From positions 2,217,001 through 2,281,000 of the forward strand of contig NZ_CP062222.1 in NCBI RefSeq assembly GCF_017487405.1: a DNA stretch of 64,000 nucleotides, read 5' to 3'. This DNA is from Brevundimonas goettingensis (lineage in GTDB: Bacteria > Pseudomonadota > Alphaproteobacteria > Caulobacterales > Caulobacteraceae). A program made the position numbers and the translations under genes. The notes under the pieces were generated by a model that did not search any database, was not told where the DNA came from, and saw only the letters and a program-made list of their open reading frames with translations. Shown one piece after another: positions 46,222 through 56,200 of this stretch; positions within the stretch are counted from its first letter, which is position 1, and each line of letters starts with the position of its first letter.

Positions 46222-49164
46222 ATGCGAAACACTTCAATCCACGCCCGCCTTCTGGCGAGCACCTTCATGGTGGGGGCGGCGCTGACCGCCTTTCCCGCCC
46301 TCGCCCAATCCGCCGATCCGCAGACCGATGAGGTCGAGGAGGTGGTGGTCACCGGCTCGCGCATCCCGCAGGCCAACCTGACCACCACCAGCCCGGTGAC
46401 CCAGGTCACGTCCGAGGACATCGCCGTCACCGGCGTGACCCGGGTCGAGGACCTGATCACCCAGCTGCCCCAGGCCTTCGCCTCGCAGAACTCGACCGTG
46501 TCGAACGGCGCCTCGGGCACGGCGACGGTGTCGCTGCGCAACCTGGGCGCCTCGCGCACCCTGGTCCTGATCGACGGCCGGCGCATGGGCTACGGCTCGC
46601 CGCTGGACGTCGCCGCCGACCTGAACCAGATCCCGGGCTCCCTGGTGCAGCGCGTCGAGGTCCTGACCGGCGGCGCCTCGGCCGTCTACGGCTCCGACGC
46701 TGTCGCCGGCGTGGTCAACTTCATCATGAAGAAGGACTTCGAGGGCATCCAGATCGACACCAAGTACGGCTTCTACCAGCACAACAACGACTATAACGGC
46801 GTCGGCAACATCCGCCAGGCCATCGCCGCCCGCGCCGCGACCAACCCCTCGCAGTTCGTCCTGCCTGACGACAACGTCTCCGACGGCGAGAGCCGCGAGG
46901 TCACCCTGACCATGGGCGTCTCCGCTCCGGACGGCAAAGGCAACCTGACCGCCTACGCCAGCTACCGGAACAACAACGAGGTGCTGCAGGCCAACCGCGA
47001 CTACTCGGCCTGTACGATCGCCTCGCCCTCCTCCGCCACGCCGGACACCTACAGCTGCGGCGGCTCCGGCACCTCCTATCCGGGCTATTTCATCTCCTCG
47101 ACGGGCAGCTACACCATCGGCGCCAACCAGACCTTCGTGCCCTACAGCTCGAGCGTGAACGCCTACAACTACGGTCCGCTGAACTACTACCAGCGTCCGG
47201 ACGAGCGCTGGTCGCTGGGCGCCATGGGGCACTATGAGGTCAATGAGCACGCCGAGGCCTATGGCCAGCTGATGTTCAACGACTACTCGTCGGTGGCCCA
47301 GATCGCCCCCTCGGGCGACTTCTTCAACACCTCGACCATCAACTGCGACAACCCGCTGCTGTCGGCGCAGCAGGCCTCGACCATCGGCTGTTCGGCGGCG
47401 GCGATCGCCTCGGGCGACACGGTGCCGCTCTACATCGGCCGCCGCAACGTCGAGGGCGGCGGACGCCAGGACTCCCTGACCTATGAGAGCTATCGCGCGG
47501 TCGGCGGGGTTCGCGGCCTGATCACCGACGGCTGGACCTATGACCTGAGCGCCCAGTTCTCCAAGGTCCGCCTGTCGCGCATCTATGAGAACGACTTCTC
47601 GGTCACCCGCCTGAACCGCGCCCTGGACGTGGTCAGCGTCAACGGCGTGGCGACCTGCCGCTCGGTCGTCGACGGCTCCGACCCGAACTGCGTGCCCTAC
47701 GACGTCTTCTCCGAAGGCGGCGTGACCCAGGCGGCGCTCGACTATCTGCAGATCCCGCTGATCCAGACCGGCGAGACCACCCAGCAGGTCGTCACCGCCG
47801 CCGTCACCGGCGACCTGACGAAGTACGGCGTCCAGACGCCCTGGGCCGCCGATGGCGTGAAGCTGGCTTTCGGCCTGGAGTACCGCCGCGACGCACTCAG
47901 CACCACGACCGACGCGGCCTTCGCCTCGGGCGACGGCGCCGGCCAAGGCGGCCCGACCATCGGCCTCAGCGGCTCGGTGGACGTGCTCGACACCTTCGGC
48001 GAGATCCAGATCCCGCTGGTGGACAACCTGCCGGGCGTCTACTCGGCCTCGCTGAACGGCGCCTTCCGTCACTCGGAGTACAAGGCCCTGTCGACCGACA
48101 CCTATACGGTCGGCGCGGACTATGCCCCGATCTCGGACCTGCGCTTCCGGACCAGCTTCTCGCGCGCCGTCCGCGCCCCGAACGTGCTGGAGCTCTACTC
48201 CGCTCAGGGCCTCGGCCTGTTCGAACTGTCGGCCGACCCCTGCGGCGCCTCCCAGACCGCGACCCTGGCCCAGTGCGTGGCCACCGGCATGGACGCCTCG
48301 GACTACGGCTCCAGCCTGCTCGACAACACCGCCGAGCAGTACAACCAGATCACCGGCGGCAACACCGATCTGGACACGGAGACGGCCGACACCCTGACCC
48401 TGGGTCTCGTCTGGACCCCGGCCTTCATCCCGGGCTTCAACGTCTCGCTGGACTACTTCGACATCAAGGTCGACGGCCTGATCTCGACCGTGGGCGCGGC
48501 CAACACCATGACCCTCTGCTACGACGACAACGACGCGGCGGCCTGTTCGCGCATCCACCGCGACGCCGACACCGGCTCCCTGTGGCTGGGCGACGGCTAT
48601 GTCGAGAACCTCAGCCTCAACATCGGCGGGCTGAAGACCTCGGGCATCGACGTCAACGCCAACTACGGCTTCGACCTGGGCGACGTCGGCCTGGCCTCCT
48701 GGGGCAAGGTCTCGATGGCCTTCGTCGGCACCTGGCTGAGCACCCTGGAGACCGACACCGGCACCCAGACGGCCAGCTCGGTCTATGACTGCGTGGGCTA
48801 CTTCGGCTCCGACCAGTGCGGCACGCCGAACCCCGAATGGCGTCACCGCGCCCGGGTGACCTGGTCGACGCCGTGGCCGGTCGAGATCTCGGGCACCTGG
48901 CGCTTCTACAGTGCGGTCGACTACGGCTCGAGCCTCACCGGCTCGGTCGACGGCCGCCTGGACTCGACGCTGGAGGCCATGAACTACTTCGACCTGGCCG
49001 CGTCCTGGGACATGCGTGACAACGTCACGGCCCGGGTGGGCGTCAACAACGTCCTCGACACCGACCCGCCGATGACCACGGTCGGCTCGAACGGCAACAC
49101 CTATCCCCAGCTCTACGACGCCCTGGGGCGCTACATGTTCGTGAGCCTGACCGCCAACTTCTAG
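46222..49164 (+). CDS. TonB-dependent receptor
   Basis: A 980-residue outer-membrane receptor starting MRNTSIHARLLASTFMVGAA, with AGGGGA upstream. The signal peptide ends near FPALAQS (about 28). The TonB-box-like EVEEVVVTGSRIPQANL is at about 37-53. The plug reads VTRVEDLITQLPQAFASQNS, SLRNLGASRTLVLIDGRRMG, VQRVEVLTGGASAVYGSDAV and AGVVNFI. A large barrel rich in Asn, Tyr and Ser loops ends FVSLTANF with terminal Phe. Six or more loop cysteines could form disulfides. Substrate unknown; no linked enzymes. A TTG start at 46186 is possible but lacks a ribosome site. Confidence 0.9.
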   Translation: MRNTSIHARLLASTFMVGAALTAFPALAQSADPQTDEVEEVVVTGSRIPQANLTTTSPVTQVTSEDIAVTGVTRVEDLITQLPQAFASQNSTVSNGASGTATVSLRNLGASRTLVLIDGRRMGYGSPLDVAADLNQIPGSLVQRVEVLTGGASAVYGSDAVAGVVNFIMKKDFEGIQIDTKYGFYQHNNDYNGVGNIRQAIAARAATNPSQFVLPDDNVSDGESREVTLTMGVSAPDGKGNLTAYASYRNNNEVLQANRDYSACTIASPSSATPDTYSCGGSGTSYPGYFISSTGSYTIGANQTFVPYSSSVNAYNYGPLNYYQRPDERWSLGAMGHYEVNEHAEAYGQLMFNDYSSVAQIAPSGDFFNTSTINCDNPLLSAQQASTIGCSAAAIASGDTVPLYIGRRNVEGGGRQDSLTYESYRAVGGVRGLITDGWTYDLSAQFSKVRLSRIYENDFSVTRLNRALDVVSVNGVATCRSVVDGSDPNCVPYDVFSEGGVTQAALDYLQIPLIQTGETTQQVVTAAVTGDLTKYGVQTPWAADGVKLAFGLEYRRDALSTTTDAAFASGDGAGQGGPTIGLSGSVDVLDTFGEIQIPLVDNLPGVYSASLNGAFRHSEYKALSTDTYTVGADYAPISDLRFRTSFSRAVRAPNVLELYSAQGLGLFELSADPCGASQTATLAQCVATGMDASDYGSSLLDNTAEQYNQITGGNTDLDTETADTLTLGLVWTPAFIPGFNVSLDYFDIKVDGLISTVGAANTMTLCYDDNDAAACSRIHRDADTGSLWLGDGYVENLSLNIGGLKTSGIDVNANYGFDLGDVGLASWGKVSMAFVGTWLSTLETDTGTQTASSVYDCVGYFGSDQCGTPNPEWRHRARVTWSTPWPVEISGTWRFYSAVDYGSSLTGSVDGRLDSTLEAMNYFDLAASWDMRDNVTARVGVNNVLDTDPPMTTVGSNGNTYPQLYDALGRYMFVSLTANF

Positions 49165-49182
49165 GTCATCCCCGAACGAACG

Positions 49183-49215
49183 AGAGGCCGCCGCCCGGAC
49201 CGGGCGGCGGCCTCT
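49183..49215. terminator. Strong intrinsic terminator, 15-bp perfect stem
   Basis: Arms 49183-49197 and 49201-49215 pair perfectly around loop GAC, followed on the plus strand by TTCAT. It ends the rightward TonB receptor transcript. It sits in the 72-base gap between convergent genes and may also halt the leftward autotransporter transcript. Confidence 0.85.
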
Positions 49216-49236
49216 TTCATGCCTGAAGGCCGAGGC

Positions 49237-52200
49237 TCAGAAGCGGAAGGTGGCCTGGAGCAACAGGCTGTAGCGGACATAGTCCTCCAGCAGCTGGGCG
49301 TCGCCCGAGATGCGGAAGGAGCCGAGCTCATTGGCCACCGTCAGGCCGAGGCCGGCGATCGGACCGCCGCCCTCGACCAGGTCGCTGATCAGGCTGAACT
49401 CCGAGCCGCCCGAGGCGTAGCGGGCGATGGTCTCTCCGCCGTCGGAGGCGAGGATCTGCTTCCAGCCCAGCTTGAGCTCGGGCCGGATGAAGCCGTCCTG
49501 GCCGAAGCCGTAGCCGATCCGCACCGCCGCCGTGGCGCTGGAGATCGAGCCCTCACGCCCGTCGACGATCAGGTCGAAGGCGTCGCCGCCGCCGCTCTCG
49601 GTGCGCGAGCCCTCGGTCAGGCTGAAGGTCTCGGCATACAGCTCGGGCCTCAGGCTCAGCCGGCCGAAGCGGTGCTCCCAGGCGACGCCCGCCGCCGCCG
49701 AGAGGGTATAGCCGTTCCAGTCGGCGGTGTTGGACAGGTAGACGTCGTCGCCGACCAGGGTCCGCGTGGACCTGAAGGTCGCATAGCCCGCCGCCGCCCG
49801 GGCCCAGCCGGTCCAGCCGTGACCCTGGGCCCGCCAGTAGGCGCCCAGTTCGATCAGGCTGGCGGACAGCACCTCCTCGGCCTCGGACTCGGGGTCCTCG
49901 ATGTCCGACGAGGTCATGGCGAGCGAGACGCCGAGCGCCCCGACCTTGGAGACCTTCTCCAGCCCGCCCGCCACCGCGAAGCCCTCGGTCCGGTAGCCGT
50001 AGCTCTCGGTCTTGTCCTTGTCGGCGTAGAAGTTGATCTCCTGCATCCAGCCGCTGGTCGAGCCGACCTCGGCGGAGGTGTTGCGGTTGGCGAGGGCCTG
50101 GGTGACGGCGTCCACCCCGCTGGCCAGCGACATCAGGGTCCCGCCCGAATGGTCCGGCAGGGTCTGCTCGTACAGGTTCATGAAGTCGGCGCGGTCGGTG
50201 GTCGCCAGGAAGGCGTCCATGACGTCGGTGGCGCCGCTGAGGGCCGAGTAGAAGGCGTCGTAGGCGGCCGTCTCATTGGTCGACAGGGCCATCTCGGTCG
50301 TGGTCCGGCGGCGGACGTCGACATAGACCTGGCCCGCCGCCGTGTCCGCCTTGAAGTCCGCGACGACCATATAGGGGGTGCTGCCGGTCAGGTTGCTGCC
50401 GGTGACGTCGCCCCAGGTCAGGCTGCCGGCGGTCACCAGGGTGAACCGCTCCGGGTCGTCGATCAGGGAGGTCAGGTGGAGGCTGATGATCGAGGCGTCG
50501 GCGAAGCTGGCCGCGCCCGAGACGTTGAAGCCGCCCGCCGTATGGGTCAGGGGGTCGATGTTGGCGACCAGCTCGCCCCCCGCCCCGACGGTCAGGGAGG
50601 TGACGTTCAGGGCCGTGGTCTGTCGCGCGTCCAGGGTGGCGTCGGCGATGGCGATGTCCAGCAGGCCGTCGGAGTCCGACAGGGCCCCGACATAGGTGGA
50701 GCCGCCGCTCATCAGGAACGCATCCGCCCCGTCGCCGAAGCTGATGTCGCCCACGACCGCGCCGTTCTGGATGTCGACGGTGTCGGCGCCCGAGCCCAGC
50801 AGGATGGCCCCGTAGATGTAGGGCTCATCGGTGTCATAGACCCCGTCGTTGTCGTCATCGTTGTCGTCGGTGTCCTGATCGTCCGGGATGCCGTCGCCGT
50901 CGTCATCGGTGTCGACGTTGTCGTAGACCCCGTCCCCGTCGCTGTCGGTGAAGCGGTTGTCGGTCAGGGCGCCGGTCTGGGTGATGGTCACGCCCGTGGT
51001 GTTGGCCGACAGGTCGATGGCGATCTCGTGCCCGGTCTCGACCTCGTTGTCGGCGTCCTCGTCATCGTCGTCGGTGTCGCTGACCGAGTCGGTCGAGACG
51101 ATGTTGCCGTAGATGGTCCCGGTGTTGGTGAGGCTGGTAAGGGTCCCGGACAGGTCGCGGATGGCCACGGCGTCGCCGGCCTCGCCGTAGATGACGCCCA
51201 GGATCTGGCCGTTGTTGACCAGGGAGGTGAGGATGGCGTCCTGGTCGATCTGGATGGCCGTGGCGACGTCCGTGTCCTCGGTGGTCGCCGAGCCGGTGAT
51301 AGTGCCGTTGTTGATCAGGGTGGCGACGTCCGCCCCGGCGGCGAGGCGGACGGCGACGGCGTCGGCGCCGACCGAGGAGCCGACGATGGTCGACTCGTTG
51401 AGGATGCCGCCCGTGATCAGGGTCGTCCCTCCGCCCAGGCCGCCGACCTGGAGCGCCGTCGTGACCACGTCGTCATAGACGCCATAGGCGGCCACCGTGC
51501 CCTGGTTGATCAGGCCCCAGGCGTCGTCGCCGGTCCCGACCGCGCCGATGGTGACGTCCGCCGTGGACGAGCCGATCAGCAAGGCGAGCGCGCCGCCGTA
51601 GCTGGCGATCGACGCCGTGCTCTCGCTGGCGTCAAGGATGCCGTCGCCGTCGCGGTCGTCGTCTGCCGAGTTGATCGTCCCGTCGCCGTCGTCGTCCTCA
51701 TCGCCGTTGGTGACGCCGTCGCCGTCGTCGTCCCCGTCCTCGCCGTCGGGATCGGCATAGGTCGGCGCCGTGCCCAGCAGGATGCCGCCGGCGACGTCGG
51801 CCTTGACCTGGACCGCCGGCCCGCCCTGCAGCAGGTCGTCGGCGTCGAGGTCCTCGAGATAGAGGGTGTCGGCGGACAGCTTGATGGCCGCAGCCACGTC
51901 CGCGTCCAGCTCGGTCAGGGAGGTCGGGCTGGAGGTGTAGCGATAGCCGGTGCTGGTGATGCTGGACTGGATGTCCAGCAGGCCGCTGACCGCGCCCTCG
52001 ACCGAGAGGCCGACGGCATTGGCCCCGCTGACCGAGATCGAGCCCATGGGCAGAAGGACGTCGCCGGAGACCGCGCCCTGAAGCCGGACGCCGTAGCTGT
52101 CGTCCCCGACCACGGCGATGGCCCCGTACAGGCCGATGTCGCCGACCAGATCGCTCTCCAGCGACAGGCCGTAGGACTGGTTGCCGTAGACGGTAATGGA

Positions 52201-52665
52201 GCCCGCGTCCTCCAGGGTGATGTCGCCCGTGCGGGTCCCCTCGTTGGTGACGCGGATGCCGTAGCGGCCGCTGCCCTCGGCGAACGGCCCGTCGACGTCG
52301 CCGTCCTCGTCCTCGTCCTCGGCGGTGTAGTCCTCGGTGATGGTGATGGCCCCGCCCACGGTCAGGAAGCCGGTGTAGCCGCCGCGCAGCAGGATGCCGG
52401 TGACGTCGCTGTCGGCCTCCGACAGGGTGATGGCCGAACCGTCCGCCAGGGTGATGGAGTTGTTACTATCGCCGATCAGGGCCGCGCCGCTGGTGACCGC
52501 GATGGAGCCGCCGTCGGCGATGGTCAGGTCGGCGGCCGAGCCGCTGTCCACCGTCGAGGTCTGGACGGCGGCCGTGCGGTCGCCGGAGATGGTGACCTGG
52601 GCCTGGGCGGTGGAGGCCAGCACCAGAGGCGCGAGCGCCACCGCCGTGGCGAGTCTGGAAAGCAT
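49237..52665 (-). CDS. Autotransporter with thrombospondin type 3-like repeats
   Basis: About 1142 residues from the ATG at 52665. A clear signal peptide (MLSRLATAVALAPLVLASTA, then QAQ) precedes a passenger of repeated GSITV/NNGTI/TNTGTIYG beta-helix-like units. Two blocks of DxDxDGxxD repeats (about residues 300-345 and 573-615) resemble calcium-binding type 3 repeats. The last about 280 residues form an autotransporter beta-barrel (SGWMQEINFYADKDKTESYG, SASLIELGAYWRAQGHGWTG, LRPELYAETFSL) ending LLLQATFRF. It should display the passenger on the cell surface, perhaps as an adhesin. An upstream ATG at 52737 would add 24 polar residues; an extended signal region is known in some autotransporters, so it is not excluded. 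Confidence 0.9.
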   Translation of the reverse strand: MLSRLATAVALAPLVLASTAQAQVTISGDRTAAVQTSTVDSGSAADLTIADGGSIAVTSGAALIGDSNNSITLADGSAITLSEADSDVTGILLRGGYTGFLTVGGAITITEDYTAEDEDEDGDVDGPFAEGSGRYGIRVTNEGTRTGDITLEDAGSITVYGNQSYGLSLESDLVGDIGLYGAIAVVGDDSYGVRLQGAVSGDVLLPMGSISVSGANAVGLSVEGAVSGLLDIQSSITSTGYRYTSSPTSLTELDADVAAAIKLSADTLYLEDLDADDLLQGGPAVQVKADVAGGILLGTAPTYADPDGEDGDDDGDGVTNGDEDDDGDGTINSADDDRDGDGILDASESTASIASYGGALALLIGSSTADVTIGAVGTGDDAWGLINQGTVAAYGVYDDVVTTALQVGGLGGGTTLITGGILNESTIVGSSVGADAVAVRLAAGADVATLINNGTITGSATTEDTDVATAIQIDQDAILTSLVNNGQILGVIYGEAGDAVAIRDLSGTLTSLTNTGTIYGNIVSTDSVSDTDDDDEDADNEVETGHEIAIDLSANTTGVTITQTGALTDNRFTDSDGDGVYDNVDTDDDGDGIPDDQDTDDNDDDNDGVYDTDEPYIYGAILLGSGADTVDIQNGAVVGDISFGDGADAFLMSGGSTYVGALSDSDGLLDIAIADATLDARQTTALNVTSLTVGAGGELVANIDPLTHTAGGFNVSGAASFADASIISLHLTSLIDDPERFTLVTAGSLTWGDVTGSNLTGSTPYMVVADFKADTAAGQVYVDVRRRTTTEMALSTNETAAYDAFYSALSGATDVMDAFLATTDRADFMNLYEQTLPDHSGGTLMSLASGVDAVTQALANRNTSAEVGSTSGWMQEINFYADKDKTESYGYRTEGFAVAGGLEKVSKVGALGVSLAMTSSDIEDPESEAEEVLSASLIELGAYWRAQGHGWTGWARAAAGYATFRSTRTLVGDDVYLSNTADWNGYTLSAAAGVAWEHRFGRLSLRPELYAETFSLTEGSRTESGGGDAFDLIVDGREGSISSATAAVRIGYGFGQDGFIRPELKLGWKQILASDGGETIARYASGGSEFSLISDLVEGGGPIAGLGLTVANELGSFRISGDAQLLEDYVRYSLLLQATFRF

Positions 52666-53237
52666 GGTCTGGAGGCCCCGCGCGTCTTGAGAGAAGGGCC
52701 TGTTTCCGGGCGGGGGATGGCGATTGCGGGACGCCATTGTTGCCGCTTCGACGCCCTGGGACGGAAGCCGGGCCCGGATGGAAAAACATGCGGCCAGAGT
52801 GCGGCGAAGGCTTCATGCCGGTTACGTTTTGCACTCGAAAAAACCGGGTGCAAAAAGTGCAATCCCGAGTGTCGGATGAGAAGTTTGGCGCTCAGAGAAC
52901 TGGTTTCAATCGGGATTTTTTGGGCCTTTTCCTTGCACTTGCGTGCACGCCGGGTGCAACGACCCCGGGCGGGGAATGGTCTGGGGATGGCGATGTCAAA
53001 GACCGGAGCGGACGCCATTATAGGGCCGTGCGGAGCGATGGGCGCCCGACGGGGGCGAAGAACCGCCAAACGGCTGAGGCGACGGGGCTTTTGGCGGCGG
53101 CGGGCGCCAGGTCGAGCGGCGACGGCCCCTGCGACATTCTGTCCAGATGAAACAAATTGAGGGAAGACACCGGTGTCAGGCAGGCGCTAGTGTCCGCACG
53201 CAGCCGACGCAGAGCGGCAGGCCCCCGGGAGTGTTTC
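52666..53237. promoter_or_regulatory. About 570-base divergent region with TTGCAC/GTGCAA motif cluster
   Basis: It separates the leftward autotransporter from the rightward LamG gene. TTGCAC or GTGCAA hexamers occur at 52829, 52848, 52857, 52933 and 52954, with GTGCAC at 52943. They form two similar inverted pairs (TTGCAC to GGGTGCAA, starts 19 and 21 bases apart). The stretch 52815-52940 is less GC-rich than its surroundings. I see no gene in it. Confidence 0.4.
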
Positions 53238-56200
53238 ATGTCTGTCATTCAACGGGCGGTCGCCGCCCTTCTCGCCGCCGGCGCCGCCCTGGCCACGGCC
53301 TCCCTCGCGAACGCTCAGAGCGCTCCCCGACCCGACGGCCTGCTGTTCCATCTGACGGCCGACGGCTCCCTGACCGCCGACTATGCCGCGGGTCAGGCGG
53401 GACCGACCTTCGCCGACAAATTGGCCCTGAAGCCGTCGGGCGGCGCCGAGGGCGGATACATCGAGGGCACGGACGATCAGGCCCTGGCCTATCGCGCGGC
53501 GGGCAACATCTTCGCCCAGCGCGGCACGGTCGCCTTCGACTGGCGCTCTCGCTATCCGGTCGGGCCGACGCCCTTCGTCCTGTTCCGCGTCGGATACGCC
53601 GACCATTCCAGCTGGGACATGGCCTTCCTGCGCATCGACTGGAACGGGCACGGCTTCGACGCCTTCGTCACCGACAACAACCTGGCCCGGGTACGGGTGT
53701 CGTACGAACTGCCCGCCAGCCCGGCGCCCGACCACTGGATGCATATCGCCTTCAGCTGGGACGAGGCGGGCGGCGTGGTCCTGTATGTCGACGGCAAGAA
53801 GGTCGCGGCGACGACGACCCCGGCGGTGCTGGACGCGGCGCTCGACCAGTTCGGCATCGCCTCGCGCATCGTGGCCCCGATCCAGGTGCACAGCCGATAC
53901 AGCTTCACGCGCGGCTCCGACTATGACGACCTGAGGGTCTATGACCATGCCCTGTCAGAGGCCGAGGCCGCCGCATTGGTCGCGCCCGCCGCCGCTGCCG
54001 TGGCTCCCGCTCCGGCATCCGACTGGCAGGCGGCGTGGAACAAGCGCTTTGGCTTCGATCAGGGCCCGGCGCCCTATCTGGCCGATCCGGTCACCCGCAT
54101 CCGCCGCGTCGAGTTCACCGACCAGCGCGACATCGCCCAGCGCATGTGGAAAGGCAATGACGGCATCCGCGAGACGACCTGGCCGGGCGTCTACAACCGC
54201 TCGCGCCTGCCGGGGCGGAACGACTATTTCACCCTGCCCGACTGGAACGTCTATTCCATGGGCGGCAAGTCGGCGACCTGGTTCCTGCCCGACGAGCCGT
54301 GGAACCAGATCGAGATCCAGGGCGCGGCCTATGGCCGTCTGGCCGCCGTGGACGCCCGCATCGACGCCAGCAAGGTGGTCGACGCCTCGGCGCCCCGGAC
54401 GCTTGCCGAGCGTCCGCGCGGGGCCGAGCGGACCACGACCCGGGTCGCGCACCATGAGGGCGGCGCCGTCCGCTTCACCAACATCGCGCAAGAGACGCCC
54501 ATTCAGGAGATCGGCGTCTATAACGTCACGGCCGGGGCCCTGCCCGACAGCATCGGCGAATACGCCTACACCGTCCGCGCGGGGGTCGAGCCCAGCTATG
54601 TGGCGACCGACAAACTGTCGGACTTCATCGCCGGACGCTATCCGGCCGAGGAACGCGACACCCTGGCCGCCTTGCCCTCCAGCGCCCCGACGACGGCGCG
54701 GAAGACCGCCCTGACCGGCGACCGGCCGATCGCCCACGTCCTGATCCCCATCGACTTCCGGCGCGGGCGCGCGGGCGGGCCGCTGGTGCGCAACGTCCCT
54801 ACCCTGAGCTTCCAGGAGGCCGGCGGACTGGACGGCCTCGTCCTGACCATCCCGGCGCTGAAGGCGACGCCGGGCGCGGACGGGCTGATCTCGCTGAACA
54901 TTCGGGTCAAGGACCCGCTGTGGCCGCTGCGCGACCTGCTGGACGTCAATGTCGCCGTGAAGCCCGGCGAGGCGCGCACCGTCTTCCTCGACACCCGCGA
55001 CCGCATCCTCGACGACGACGACAGCCTGTATTTCACCGTCGCGGCGTCCAGCCCCGACTTCCACGCCTCGGACCTGGACGGGATGGGCGTGCGGATGGTG
55101 TTCAAGACGCGCGAGGACGCCCGCGCCGAGCACGTCGCCGACCGTCTGGCCCAGATCAAGGACAGCTACGGCTTCCTCGTCGAGGAGCGGCAGATCACGC
55201 GGGACCTCGGCCTGTTCGACCAGTTCTACCTGGACCTGACCGACCTGCTGCGGGTCGATCCGGAGAATGTCGAGGGCCGGGCCTACTGGAACGAGTGGAA
55301 CGCGTCCCAGCCCCTGCCCGCCTTTACGCAACCGACCGCGCCGGCCGGCGTGCCGCTGTGGGCCTTCCGCCAGACCGAGGACCTGAAGCTGGTCAAGTCG
55401 TTCATCGACTGGTGGATCGACAACCGGCAGGTGGACGGCGAGTTCGGCGGCGGCATTTCCGACGACACCGACTTGACCAACCAATGGGTCGGCCCGGCCC
55501 TGATGGGCGTCGAGCCCGACAAGCTGAACGCCTCGATCCTGAGCTTGATCGACGCCAGCCACCGCAACGGCATGTGGACCAACGGTCTGGGCACGATCCA
55601 GACCGACGAGCTGCACACCTATGAGGAGGGCATCAACGCCATCAGCCAGGCGGCCCTGCTCAACCGCGGCGATCCGAAGACGCTGGAGCGGCTGATGGCC
55701 ACGGCGCGGCGCTATGACGAGCTGACACAGGTCAATGCGGCGGGGCATCGCCACATCATCTCCAGCTACTACTCCGGCTCGCAGTTCGCGCGGGATACGC
55801 CGTGGGACTGGTCCAAGGCGCAGAGCTATCTGGTGCTGCATCCGGGCATGGCCCTGGTGGACTACAACGGCTCCGCGAAGCTGAAGGGGCTGCTGCTGGA
55901 GCTGGCCGACGGCTTCCTGGCGCACGGCAAGACCGGCGGCGGGGTGACCGTCTGGCCGGCCGACATCAACTGGACCACCGATGCGGACCGCGGCACGGGG
56001 CTGAGCCCGACGAACATGCTGCTGTGGGCCTCGTACCGCTGGAGCGGGGATGCCAAATATCTGGCGCCGATGGGCGAGCCGGGGTCGCCGGGCTGGTCGG
56101 GCGTCAACAGCGATGTGGCGCGCGATCTGGGTCGGCCCGAGCTGGACCAGCGCTATGTCACGGCGGCGGCGAAGGCCGGGGCCTCGTCCGAGGCCCTGAC

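Noticed and set aside
46101..46331. 76-residue plus-strand frame before the receptor
   Set aside because: Overlaps the receptor start in another frame and spans the AT-rich promoter; no ribosome site.
50820..51770. Tandem-repeat or CRISPR-like array in the autotransporter gene
   Set aside because: The repeated GTCGTCGCC-type DNA encodes acidic DxDxDG protein repeats in frame; no constant spacers.
52829..52862. Sigma-54 promoter in the TTGCAC cluster
   Set aside because: The TTGCAC repeats suggest GG/GC elements, but the spacing between the -24-like and -12-like parts is wrong.
49219..53160. 1313-residue plus-strand frame
   Set aside because: Antisense of the autotransporter; Gly/Val/Asp/Arg/Gln repeats mirror the acidic repeats of the real gene.
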